Shown here piece after piece: positions 30,333 through 38,645 of a stretch of DNA of 64,000 nucleotides (the first letter of the stretch is position 1; each line of letters opens with the position of its first letter). The notes beneath the pieces are model-generated. The model saw only the letters and a list, made by a program, of their open reading frames with translations. It was not told where the DNA came from and did not search any database. The translations under genes were made by a program, and so were the position numbers. Origin of the DNA: Phocaeicola salanitronis DSM 18170 (GTDB lineage Bacteria > Bacteroidota > Bacteroidia > Bacteroidales > Bacteroidaceae); contig NC_015164.1 of the NCBI RefSeq assembly GCF_000190575.1, forward strand, positions 186,001-250,000. Reading direction: 5' to 3'.

Positions 30333-31592
30333 TTATGCTGTAACTTTCAGTTTTACCAGTTCTATTTTGGTAGCTGTAACCTTGATTATCTTAAAATGAA
30401 AGCGGCCGATGGTTACCACTTCATGCGCTTTGGGGAAACGTTGGAATTCATGCAGGATGAGTCCGCCGATGGTTTGGTATTCGTCGCTTTCCGGTAAATC
30501 CAGTCCGAATTCTTCGTTTGCTTTTTCTATTTCGAGCCGTCCCGAAAAGACATATTCATGGTCGCTGAGCACTTTGGCTATTGTTGAGTTGGTGTCGTGT
30601 TCGTCTTCAATATCTCCCAGGATTTCTTCTACCAGGTCTTCCATGGATACGATGCCGGATGTCCCTCCGAATTCGTCTACCACTACCGCCAGCGAGCGTT
30701 TCTGTTGCATGAGCTGTTTCATTAATTTTTGGGTGCCCATCGATTCCGGCACAACGGGGATGCGGCGTATGTTCTTGTGCCAGTCGGTCAGGGGCTTGAA
30801 CATTTCAGAAGAATGGATGTAGCCGACAATGTTGTCGATGTTTTCTTTATAGACAATGATTTTGCTGATGCCGTTTTCGATGAATGCCTCTTTCAGTTTA
30901 TCCAAAGGCGTGTCAAATTCAGCCGCGATGATTTCGGTTCTTGGAATCATGCAATCGCGTACTTTGGTGTTTGAAAAATCCAATGCGTTCCGGAAGAGTT
31001 CGATTTCGGTATGGATGTTCTCTTTTCCGTTTGCGCTGTTCAGGCTGTTTTGGATAAACGTATTCAGGTCGAATTTGGTAAAAGCCTTCTCTGTGTCTTC
31101 TTTGTTTACCTTGTGTCCGGAAATACGTAAGATTCCGGTTGAGAGCGAGGAAACCAGCCTGCTGACCGGATATAACAGTATGTAGAGAATAAAGGCGGGC
31201 AGGGCAAAAAGACGCAGCGCATAGCCCGGAAATATTTTGAAAATGGTTTTAGGAATGAATTCGGAAAAAATAATCTGGAATATGAACGCAAGAATGATTC
31301 CTGTTATAAGGATTAGTAATGGATGGGTTATCCCTATGGTAAACAGATAGAGTTCGACTAATTGCAACGTCCAAAGGCAGCATAAGACCAGGCAGATGCT
31401 GCTTCCTGCAAGCATGGTGGAGATGAAATGATTGGGGGTGCGGTAGAAAGCGGACAATGCTTTTGTAGGCAGGCTGTTGTCTTTGTTCATTTCGAAACGT
31501 AGCTTGTTGGATGAAAGGAAAGCAGTTTCCATTCCCGAAAAGAACGTAGAGAATGCCATGCATAGCACTAATTTTATAAGAAGTTCCGTCAT
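30333..31592 (-). CDS. DUF21/CBS/CorC_HlyC membrane protein (GldE-like)
   Basis: The 419-residue product has an N-terminal DUF21 region with about four membrane helices (LVLCMAFSTFFSGMETAFLSS; LLILITGIILAFIFQIIF), a pair of CBS domains (about 205-330: DCMIPRTEIIAAEFD, NIVGYIHSSEMF, AVVVDEFGGTSGIVSMEDLVEEILGDI), and a C-terminal CorC_HlyC domain. The family is linked to magnesium and cobalt efflux; in gliding Bacteroidetes the related GldE supports motility, which does not apply here. It lies 19 bases after lptC, so co-transcription with the envelope genes is likely. Confidence 0.88.
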   Translation of the reverse strand: MTELLIKLVLCMAFSTFFSGMETAFLSSNKLRFEMNKDNSLPTKALSAFYRTPNHFISTMLAGSSICLVLCCLWTLQLVELYLFTIGITHPLLILITGIILAFIFQIIFSEFIPKTIFKIFPGYALRLFALPAFILYILLYPVSRLVSSLSTGILRISGHKVNKEDTEKAFTKFDLNTFIQNSLNSANGKENIHTEIELFRNALDFSNTKVRDCMIPRTEIIAAEFDTPLDKLKEAFIENGISKIIVYKENIDNIVGYIHSSEMFKPLTDWHKNIRRIPVVPESMGTQKLMKQLMQQKRSLAVVVDEFGGTSGIVSMEDLVEEILGDIEDEHDTNSTIAKVLSDHEYVFSGRLEIEKANEEFGLDLPESDEYQTIGGLILHEFQRFPKAHEVVTIGRFHFKIIKVTATKIELVKLKVTA

Positions 31593-31611
31593 TGCCTTTA
31601 TGGGTTCATGG

Positions 31612-32232
31612 TCAGTTTGCAGTACGTTGTTGGACGGTATCTGCAGGTGCTGTGTCTTCTACAGTAAAGATGCCTGTATTGTTGAAGATTTGATATTCGG
31701 TCATTTGTTGGTTGGATTCAAACCCGTATCCGGTCAGGACTTTATCCGGCTGTTCAATTCGGATAAACTGGTCGGAATAGATTTTCTCTTTGCCTTGATC
31801 CCAAAACATGATTTGGGTATCAAACTTGTCTCCCCGCTGGCTGCGGATATGTACGTTTCCACGCAATTCCCATAGCTTTTTGGGTTCGTAATAAAAAGCC
31901 GTGTCTGCTTTGATGCTCGCATCAATGCGGAACAAGGTGTCGAATTTTTCCAGATAGATGCCTTTTTTGAATGCCCAATAGGGACTGTCGACCTGGCTGA
32001 ATATTAACCATTCCGCTGTAATGACTTTGTAGCGGATCATTCCTGAATCGGATATATAGGTGGTGACCCCTGTGGTACGCATGTCCGGCAAGGAATCGTT
32101 TTCGTTGATGGCATCTGCCAAGCTTTCTTTCTTGCCGCATGAGGGCAATAAAATAAACATAACAGTTGCCCATACGGCAACTGTTATGCTTAAAGAAATT
32201 ACATATCGTTTGTTTTTTTGTCTATAGGACAT
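31612..32232 (-). CDS. lptC: LPS export periplasmic protein LptC
   Basis: LptC anchors the lipopolysaccharide bridge to the inner-membrane transporter. The 206-residue protein has an N-terminal membrane helix/lipoprotein-like start (VISLSITVAVWATVMFILLPSC) and a beta-jellyroll (TTYISDSGMIRYKVITAEWLIF, AFYYEPKKLWELRGNVHI, IYSDQFIRIEQPDKVLTGYGFES), the typical strand pattern of LptC/OstA proteins. It sits 10 bases after the TPR gene and 19 bases before the CBS-protein gene. A Cys at residue 32 within LLPSC could be lipidated. Confidence 0.86.
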   Translation of the reverse strand: MSYRQKNKRYVISLSITVAVWATVMFILLPSCGKKESLADAINENDSLPDMRTTGVTTYISDSGMIRYKVITAEWLIFSQVDSPYWAFKKGIYLEKFDTLFRIDASIKADTAFYYEPKKLWELRGNVHIRSQRGDKFDTQIMFWDQGKEKIYSDQFIRIEQPDKVLTGYGFESNQQMTEYQIFNNTGIFTVEDTAPADTVQQRTAN

Positions 32233-32242
32233 AAGGTCTTGT

Positions 32243-33604
32243 TTATCTGATCATTGTCGTTTCGCCAATCCATCCGCCGATAGTAACTGTATTGCCTTTC
32301 TTCAATCCTAAGAAGAACAAGTCTTCGTCTTTCGGAGTGTGTGCCGCATAAGTGCTAATCAGTTTGTTGGCTTCTTCTGCTACGCTGGGGTCTACCGACT
32401 TCGCTCTTTGCAATTTGTCGATTACGGCAAAGTACGTACATTTGTTCAATGCCGGTTCATCGCTCCAATTCGGGCTTGACGCATACATTTGCGCAATCAG
32501 GATGTAAGGCTTTCCGCTATTGCCGTTCAGTGAGATTGATTTCTGTGCATATTGTTTAGCGCGTGCCAATTGTTTTTTGCTGAACAGGACAACGGCTGCA
32601 TTGTAGCTGTAATCCGCTTTCTTTGCGTCGTCTTGCGCCAGTTCGATAGCCTGGTCGAAGTATTGCATGCTCTTGTCCATGTCACCTTTCTTATAATACA
32701 TGTAACCGCATCCTGCAGCTGTTTCGGCGGTCGGTTCGATGGCATGAGCAGCCTCAGAAGCGGCAAAGTATGCTTCTTCATTGGTACATTTCAGCATTTC
32801 CATTACAGAGATGACTTGTTTCAGGTAGTCCAGGTTGGTCTTGTTCTGTTCTACCTTAGGACCATAAATGCCTTGCAGGTTTTCGCAGGTTGCAGTACCG
32901 CTGTTGATGAAATAAGCGTCGATGTTGTCTTTTGCGGTCTTCAACAGTTTCTTGTCGCGTTCTTTAGTCGCGGCTTTCAGTGCTGCATCCGCATATTCGG
33001 ATACGGTCAGATAGTCTTGGATGAATTGTTCTTTATGCGTATCGTCTGCTTTGAGCTTGCGTGATGAAATATCCATCATGTCCTGCAACATGAAATAATC
33101 GGATTGCGCTTTTTCCAGACCGATGGCTTCTTTTTCCATTTCATAGGCTTTGTTTACATCAAAGTTGCCTCCGGTGAACACGATGTAGTCGTGCGTTTTC
33201 ATTCCGAGGATAGAACCTTTCGTAGTCGGAGTCTTTACCAATGTGTTCAATTTATCCAAGTATTGGATGCGTTGGTCATGAACTTTCATCAACTCATCCA
33301 GATAAGCCTTCTGTTGTGCGGCGTCTTTTGATTCAGCAATCAACGCGCGTAAAATCTTTGCGCCGTTGGTATAGGTGCTGACCTGTGCCCACGGAGCTTC
33401 TGTGAATACTGCTTTCCAAGGCGAGTAAGCATCTTTGAAATTATCCGTCTTTACGTATTCAGAATAAATACTGATGTTCTGCAAACAGCGGATGCTGTCT
33501 TCTCCATGTCCGAAACGGGAACCGTCATCTACTCCTTTTTGAGCGAATGTTGCTGTTGAGCCTAATGAAAGGGCAACCAGCATAGTAAATAAATTCATTT
33601 TCAT
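32243..33604 (-). CDS. periplasmic TPR-repeat protein
   Basis: This 453-residue exported protein (signal peptide MKMNLFTMLVALSLGSTATFA) is mostly helical. TPR-like units are clearest at about 310-400 (AAGCGYMYYKKGDMDKSMQYFDQAIEL, ADYSYNAAVVLFSKKQLARAKQYAQKSI). The N-terminal part carries the pattern YSPWKAVFTEAPWAQVSTYTNGAKIL found in Bacteroidales homologues. It is between the outer-membrane protein and lptC genes, so a role in envelope assembly is likely, but no precise function is known. Confidence 0.78.
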   Translation of the reverse strand: MKMNLFTMLVALSLGSTATFAQKGVDDGSRFGHGEDSIRCLQNISIYSEYVKTDNFKDAYSPWKAVFTEAPWAQVSTYTNGAKILRALIAESKDAAQQKAYLDELMKVHDQRIQYLDKLNTLVKTPTTKGSILGMKTHDYIVFTGGNFDVNKAYEMEKEAIGLEKAQSDYFMLQDMMDISSRKLKADDTHKEQFIQDYLTVSEYADAALKAATKERDKKLLKTAKDNIDAYFINSGTATCENLQGIYGPKVEQNKTNLDYLKQVISVMEMLKCTNEEAYFAASEAAHAIEPTAETAAGCGYMYYKKGDMDKSMQYFDQAIELAQDDAKKADYSYNAAVVLFSKKQLARAKQYAQKSISLNGNSGKPYILIAQMYASSPNWSDEPALNKCTYFAVIDKLQRAKSVDPSVAEEANKLISTYAAHTPKDEDLFFLGLKKGNTVTIGGWIGETTMIR

Positions 33605-33638
33605 GGCGTGATATATTTAGTTGTTCTTAATGTGTTTA

Positions 33639-34931
33639 TTAGTTAACTTTCCATTTCATGAACCAATGTTCGTTGAATGTCAGACCCAGCTTGATGACAA
33701 AGCGGTTTTCGGACAGCATGTTGGATGTGGACGGGTTCACGCGTATGTATTGTCCGGTCAGGTTGAGAATCGTGTTCCGCTGGAATAGATATAGCGGGAA
33801 TCCGAATCCGGCACTGATGCTGTACTCCGACGGACCTTCACATTGCGGCAGGTTTAAATAAGGAGTTGCATAGTTGGCTCCTATGCGGTACCGGATGCGT
33901 TGCAGGTAATTCCTTCCTATCGGGTTGGGCAGGATTTCAGCGCCTAAAGCAATCTTGCTCCGGTCTTTATACATCGTAGACGGAGTATAGTATTTTGCCG
34001 AAGACCATTTTTGCAGCGTATAGTCTGCCGCAATGGTCAACCTGTTGTTCCGGAGGTAAGACAAGCCGACACCAAACGTATGGGGGATGCCATACGCGTT
34101 TTTAATCTCATGCTCGTTTACCGATGAGTAAGACGGATTGGTGAGGTTGTCCGTAACCCGGATGCCTCTGGTATCGGTTGAGTTCAACGTATGTCCCAAT
34201 CCGTAAACCAACCCTAAAGTGATATTGTCGGTCTTATTAATCTTCTGCGTGTATTGCAGGCCGAAATCGGCTACATAGCTTTTTATTTTCAATGTATTGT
34301 AAACATAGGTCGCGTCACTGTTCGTGTTGAATGCAACCATGTTCTGGTAGCTGAGCGAGCCGTATATATAACCTGCGCTTGCGCCGATAGACAGGTTGTC
34401 CAGAATTTTGAATCCAAGTCCTGCCGTAACTTGTTGCAATCCTCCATCGCCTTGGAAGGTATTGGTAGCCGTCACGTCTTCACTTCCGCTTACCGGAGAA
34501 GTCGTGGAGAAATTGTATCCTACTGTAGAATAAGGCGTAAAGCCGATTGCCATACCCAGACGTTTATGTAGCCTGAACTGGATTGCCAAATAGTCGAAAC
34601 TTGCGTTTTTAGCATTGGAAGATATTCCGTTTTCCTTGTAGTTCGAGCTTTTCAGGCTCATGCCGATGTCGAACATGAAAGAAAGGGAATCGACTGAAGA
34701 ATATGCCGCCGGATTGGTCAAGTTGATATGCCCGCTGTAACGGAGCCCATAGCCTACACCTCCCATCGCCGCATTGTTGGCGAATCCTCTGTCGGACAAT
34801 TCGCCTAGCCCATAGCGTGTATAGGGAGAGTTTGTGCTTGATTGAGGGGGATATGGCGTTAATTGAGCGGTAGCCGTCAGCCAGCTTCCCGTTAACACAG
34901 CAGTAAGGAGTATCTTATTTCTTAGTAACAT
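33639..34931 (-). CDS. outer-membrane beta-barrel protein (FadL/PorV-like fold)
   Basis: The 430-residue product has a signal peptide ([22 protein letters not shown]) and a barrel with the features of Bacteroidales proteins of the FadL/PorV kind: an N-terminal [11 protein letters not shown] motif, [13 protein letters not shown], and repeated amphipathic strands ending with [28 protein letters not shown] proteins are conserved next to coaX in Bacteroides. The start lies inside the end of coaX (17-base overlap), so they are translationally coupled. Substrate unknown. Confidence 0.8.
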   Translation of the reverse strand: MLLRNKILLTAVLTGSWLTATAQLTPYPPQSSTNSPYTRYGLGELSDRGFANNAAMGGVGYGLRYSGHINLTNPAAYSSVDSLSFMFDIGMSLKSSNYKENGISSNAKNASFDYLAIQFRLHKRLGMAIGFTPYSTVGYNFSTTSPVSGSEDVTATNTFQGDGGLQQVTAGLGFKILDNLSIGASAGYIYGSLSYQNMVAFNTNSDATYVYNTLKIKSYVADFGLQYTQKINKTDNITLGLVYGLGHTLNSTDTRGIRVTDNLTNPSYSSVNEHEIKNAYGIPHTFGVGLSYLRNNRLTIAADYTLQKWSSAKYYTPSTMYKDRSKIALGAEILPNPIGRNYLQRIRYRIGANYATPYLNLPQCEGPSEYSISAGFGFPLYLFQRNTILNLTGQYIRVNPSTSNMLSENRFVIKLGLTFNEHWFMKWKVN

Positions 34932-35646
34932 TATAGTTCAATATTCTGTTTAAACCTTTCAACACTAAAAATCTATCTGCAAAGATGATACTTTTTAAGT
35001 TTGTATCAAAAGAAAATTTATCTCCGCCAGTTAAAAAAACCAAAAGATCGGGATATTTCTTTTGCATAAGCCGGATATAGCCCATGATTTCAAACTCTAT
35101 CCCCTTGATTACGCCTGCCCGGATAGCCGTCTCGGTGCTGTATCCGAATTCGGGCAAATCGCCTCCTTTTTCGATTAGGGGAAGCTTGTCGCAACATGCG
35201 TTCAGGGTCTTGAACCGGATGTAAATGCCCGGCGAGATATTCCCTCCCCAGTAACGTCCTTGTGCGTCGATGAACTCGTAGGTCAATGCCGTTCCGGCAT
35301 CAATCACCAGCAAGTTCTTGTCGGGGCAGAGGTAATTGGCTCCTACTACCGCCGCCAGCCGGTCCATGCCCAATGTCTCGGGGGTCTTATACATGTTCTG
35401 GATGGGAACCGGGGTCTTGTGGGTAAGCTCTAAGATGGGGATGTCCACTTTTTTCAATTGCCTTTTTATCGTATTGCTGAGCGTGATGACCGACGCAATA
35501 ATCATCCGTTCTATCGGATATTTATTGCATAGCATGGGCAAGCAATCAAGCGAGTGGTTAGAACCGCGGATAATTTCCACGATGTCTTCGTGGTCGAATA
35601 TAGCCAGTTTGGCTACGGTGTTACCTATGTCAATAACTAAATTCAC
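34915..35646 (-). CDS. coaX: type III pantothenate kinase
   Basis: CoaX phosphorylates pantothenate, the first step of coenzyme A synthesis. A GTG start at 35646 is chosen because it gives [20 protein letters not shown], the conserved N-terminus, and a 243-residue product of the usual length; the ATG at 35730 would add an unrelated extension. Motifs: DIGNT phosphate loop, [15 protein letters not shown], and [12 protein letters not shown] with the acidic residue of the active site. It is the first gene of the minus-strand envelope run and overlaps the next by 17 bases. Confidence 0.93.
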   Translation of the reverse strand: MNLVIDIGNTVAKLAIFDHEDIVEIIRGSNHSLDCLPMLCNKYPIERMIIASVITLSNTIKRQLKKVDIPILELTHKTPVPIQNMYKTPETLGMDRLAAVVGANYLCPDKNLLVIDAGTALTYEFIDAQGRYWGGNISPGIYIRFKTLNACCDKLPLIEKGGDLPEFGYSTETAIRAGVIKGIEFEIMGYIRLMQKKYPDLLVFLTGGDKFSFDTNLKSIIFADRFLVLKGLNRILNYNVTKK

Positions 35647-35715
35647 TTTTTCGTCTTTTTGAGCTGCAAAGTAAGCTAAAAAAAAGATAGGTCGGACAAT
35701 AAAACCGGGAAATTC

Positions 35716-35748
35716 TTTCGAACTTTTCAATTATTCCATGTATTTTTG
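35716..35748 (+). promoter_or_regulatory. promoter of the Lnb-like/phosphatase-fold operon
   Basis: TTTC (35716-35719) and TATTTTTG (35741-35748) are spaced by 21 bases, close to the Bacteroidetes consensus. The first ATG follows 28 bases after the -7 box. Confidence 0.55.
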
Positions 35749-35776
35749 CGCCTAAATAGGCATAAAACAGGTATAA

Positions 35777-36967
35777 ATGGCATATATGATGAAATACAAA
35801 CTCAGATACTTGCTCGTGGCGTTGCTCTTATGTGGCTTTGCCAATGCATATAGCTCCAAGTCCGACAGCATACGCTTTAGTTTGCTGACGTGTGCCCCCG
35901 GAAGCGAAATTTATGCGCATTTCGGGCATACGGCTATCCGTTATGAGAATTATACCCGGAAGGTTGACTTGGTTTTCAATTACGGGATGTTTAATTTCCG
36001 CGAGCCGCATTTTGTATGGCGCTTTGTGAAAGGGGAGACCGATTACCAGCTGGGCATTACACCTTATATATATTTCAAGGCGGAATACGCCATGCGGGGC
36101 TCTTCGGTGTATCAGCAGGTGCTGAACCTGACGCAGGCGGAAAAGGAGAAGCTTTTGGATTTGCTCGAGACGAATTACCGTCCGGCAAACAGGGTTTACC
36201 GCTATAATTATTTTTACGATAATTGCACGACCCGTGCACGGGATAAGATAGAAGAAGCCATCGGTGGGGAAGTGGTTTATCCGGATTCGATAGCGGGTAA
36301 GACGTTCCGTAGCATCGTACATGAATTTACTTCCGAAGCCAAGTGGGATGAATTGGGCATAGACATGTGTCTGGGCGCGGAAGCGGATGTAGAGATAGGG
36401 AAACGCTTGCAGATGTTCGCTCCGTTTTATATGTTGCATTATGCGGATGATGCGTATATTCTCGGGGCAAACGGGGAAAAACGCCCGCTTGTGTTGGAGA
36501 AAACGAAAATTGTGGATGTGGAGCCGGAGCCTTTTGAGCCGGGGTTCCCTTTGTCGCCTATGGCGTGCGGCATTCTTTTTCTGGTGATATGTCTTGTCAT
36601 GGGGTGGATACAATGGAAGAAACGCCGTATCTGGTGGGGATGGGACTTGTGCTTGCTCCTCTTGCAGGGGCTTGCCGGATGCTTGGTCGCCTTCCTTTTT
36701 TTCTTCTCTGTGCATCCTACGGTCGGGTCGAACTGGCTGCTTTGGCTTTTCAATCCGCTTCCCTTGTTTTACCTTCCTTTTCTTGTTTGGCACGAGAAAA
36801 AGGGGCGAAAAGACCCTTACCATGTCATAAATGTGGTGTATTTAACACTTTTTATAGTGATATTCCCGATTTGTGGGCAAGAATTTAATTTAACAGTATT
36901 ACCTTTGGCGCTTGGTTTGCTGATGAACTCAGTGAGCCGTGTATTAGTTTGGAAGAAAAAGGTATGA
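35777..36967 (+). CDS. Lnb/DUF4105-domain membrane protein
   Basis: The 396-residue protein starts with a signal segment (starts at 35777, 35786 or 35789 are all plausible). The periplasmic domain (about 30-250) is the DUF4105/Lnb_N family: LLTCAPGSEIYAHFGHTAIRYEN and NYFYDNCTTRARDKI carry the Glu, His and Cys expected of an NlpC-like catalytic dyad. Several C-terminal membrane helices follow (MACGILFLVICLVMGW; LCLLLLQGLAGCLVAFLFFF; YHVINVVYLTLFIVIF). Lnb proteins are associated with N-acylation of bacterial lipoproteins, and in Bacteroidetes this family may fill that role because apolipoprotein acyltransferase is often missing. Its last four bases overlap the next gene (ATGA). Confidence 0.8.
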   Translation: MAYMMKYKLRYLLVALLLCGFANAYSSKSDSIRFSLLTCAPGSEIYAHFGHTAIRYENYTRKVDLVFNYGMFNFREPHFVWRFVKGETDYQLGITPYIYFKAEYAMRGSSVYQQVLNLTQAEKEKLLDLLETNYRPANRVYRYNYFYDNCTTRARDKIEEAIGGEVVYPDSIAGKTFRSIVHEFTSEAKWDELGIDMCLGAEADVEIGKRLQMFAPFYMLHYADDAYILGANGEKRPLVLEKTKIVDVEPEPFEPGFPLSPMACGILFLVICLVMGWIQWKKRRIWWGWDLCLLLLQGLAGCLVAFLFFFSVHPTVGSNWLLWLFNPLPLFYLPFLVWHEKKGRKDPYHVINVVYLTLFIVIFPICGQEFNLTVLPLALGLLMNSVSRVLVWKKKV

Positions 36968-38547
36968 AAGAACGCATATTGACATCTTTGATAACGGCAA
37001 TTGTCCTGACCGGATTGCAGGCGCAGACCGTGTCGCCCGTACCCCGTTTGGTGGTGGGGCTGACCATTGACCAGCTCCGTTCCGATTACATCGAGGCTTT
37101 CTCGGCGTTGTATGGCGAAAAGGGATTCAAGCGGTTGATGAAAGAAGGGCGGGTATATTGCAATGCCGAATATGACTTCATCAATATAGACCGCTCGTCG
37201 GCGGTGGCTTCTATCTATACCGGTGCTACTCCTTATTATAATGGTATCGTAGGAAACCGGTGGATGGACCGCAGTACGTTGCGGATGATAAAGAGTACGG
37301 ACGACCCTGCCTATATGGGTATCTATACATCGGAAAGCACGTCGCCCCAGCACTTGCTGGTTTCCACCCTGTCGGATGAACTGATGGTGGCTACTCATGG
37401 CGTGGCGGAGGTCTATTCTATTGCTCCGACGCGTGAAATGGCTGTGTTTTCCGCCGGACATGCGGCGAAATGTGCGCTTTGGTTGAATGATGAAACAGGC
37501 AAATGGTGCGGCTCTACGTATTACGGTGCTTTTCCGGAATGGGTCACTACGTATAATGACCGGGAAGGGCTTGATTTCCGTATCGGGAGCATGACGTGGG
37601 GACCTTATCTTCCTGTAACTTCTTATAAGTATGTGACCTCGGATGTCAAGCAATTGACTTTCAAGCATGATTTCACAGATGAGCGTGCGGCAAAATACCG
37701 GAAGTTTAAGACCAGTCCGTACGTGAACGATGAGGTGAACCGTCTGGTACGTGCGTGCCTGCTTCATTCGCAAGTGGGAAAAGACAATATCCCGGATTTG
37801 CTGACCCTTTCTTACTATGCGGGGAACTATGACCATAAGCCGAATACGGAATATGCGATGGAAATCCAGGACGTGTATGTACGTTTAGACCGTTCGATAG
37901 GGGAGTTGTTGGACTTGATAGACCAAAAAATAGGTTTAGGCAATACGCTGTTCTTCATCACCTCGACAGGTTATGCGGATTCCGACCCTAAAGACCCGGA
38001 GCAATACCGGATTCCCAGCGGAGAGTTCCATATCGAGCGGTGTGCCGCATTGCTGAATATGTATCTGATGGCTATTTACGGTCCGGGGCAATATGTGGAG
38101 ACGTATTACGACCGTCAGATATACCTGAACCATAAGCTGATAGAAGACCGTAAGCTGAATCTGACGGAGATGCTGAATGTGTCTTCCGACTTTATCGTGC
38201 AGATGAGCGGAGTGCGTACGGCTTATTCGTCCCAGCGTTTGTTGCTTGGCGCATGGACACCCCGCATTGACAAAATCCGTAATACCTTCAATCCGAATTG
38301 TTCGGGGGATATCTATATAGAGGTGATGCCGGGCTGGTCGGTTATCAACGAGTATTCGCATACGAATCATGTGGTGCGTGATACTTATGCTTCAGTTCCG
38401 CTTATTTTTATCGGGAATAATATAAAACCGGAGATTTTGTATGAGCCGGTGAAGATGGCTACAATCGCTCCTACAGTAGCTCATTTCATGCGCATTAGGG
38501 CGCCCAATGCCGCTATGTCAGCCCCTCTTACGGGCATTCGCAAGTAA
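36964..38547 (+). CDS. alkaline-phosphatase-fold protein, probably non-catalytic
   Basis: The 527-residue exported protein (MKERILTSLITAIVLTGLQA) belongs to the type I phosphodiesterase/PafA-like phosphatase superfamily. The start overlaps the preceding stop (ATGA). Asp in VGLTIDQLRSDY is kept as a metal-site residue. The nucleophile region reads INIDRSSAVASIYTG (about 73-87), without the usual Thr and following His. The later Asp-His pair of TADHG is replaced by TSTG (333-336), and the DxxxH site is degenerate (GNYDHKP). The fold is kept but the metal site is not, so a binding or structural role is more likely than hydrolysis. Tight coupling to the Lnb-like gene suggests a shared envelope function. 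Confidence 0.82.
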   Translation: MKERILTSLITAIVLTGLQAQTVSPVPRLVVGLTIDQLRSDYIEAFSALYGEKGFKRLMKEGRVYCNAEYDFINIDRSSAVASIYTGATPYYNGIVGNRWMDRSTLRMIKSTDDPAYMGIYTSESTSPQHLLVSTLSDELMVATHGVAEVYSIAPTREMAVFSAGHAAKCALWLNDETGKWCGSTYYGAFPEWVTTYNDREGLDFRIGSMTWGPYLPVTSYKYVTSDVKQLTFKHDFTDERAAKYRKFKTSPYVNDEVNRLVRACLLHSQVGKDNIPDLLTLSYYAGNYDHKPNTEYAMEIQDVYVRLDRSIGELLDLIDQKIGLGNTLFFITSTGYADSDPKDPEQYRIPSGEFHIERCAALLNMYLMAIYGPGQYVETYYDRQIYLNHKLIEDRKLNLTEMLNVSSDFIVQMSGVRTAYSSQRLLLGAWTPRIDKIRNTFNPNCSGDIYIEVMPGWSVINEYSHTNHVVRDTYASVPLIFIGNNIKPEILYEPVKMATIAPTVAHFMRIRAPNAAMSAPLTGIRK

Positions 38548-38564
38548 ATTTGTATCGGAAAGTG

Positions 38565-38596
38565 TTTCAGATACTTAGCGAAAATGTGTATCTTTG
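38565..38596 (+). promoter_or_regulatory. promoter of secA
   Basis: TTTC (38565-38568), a 20-base spacer and TATCTTTG (38589-38596) fit the Bacteroidetes consensus with one change in the -33 box. The secA start lies 49 bases downstream. Confidence 0.6.
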
Positions 38597-38645
38597 CAAC
38601 CAAAATTAGAATAAACCAGTTAGAAATAATAAAAACAACAACATA

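Noticed and set aside
36817..37836. Minus-strand frame of 339 codons over the phosphatase-fold gene
   Set aside because: Shadow of the plus-strand gene, no recognisable protein features.
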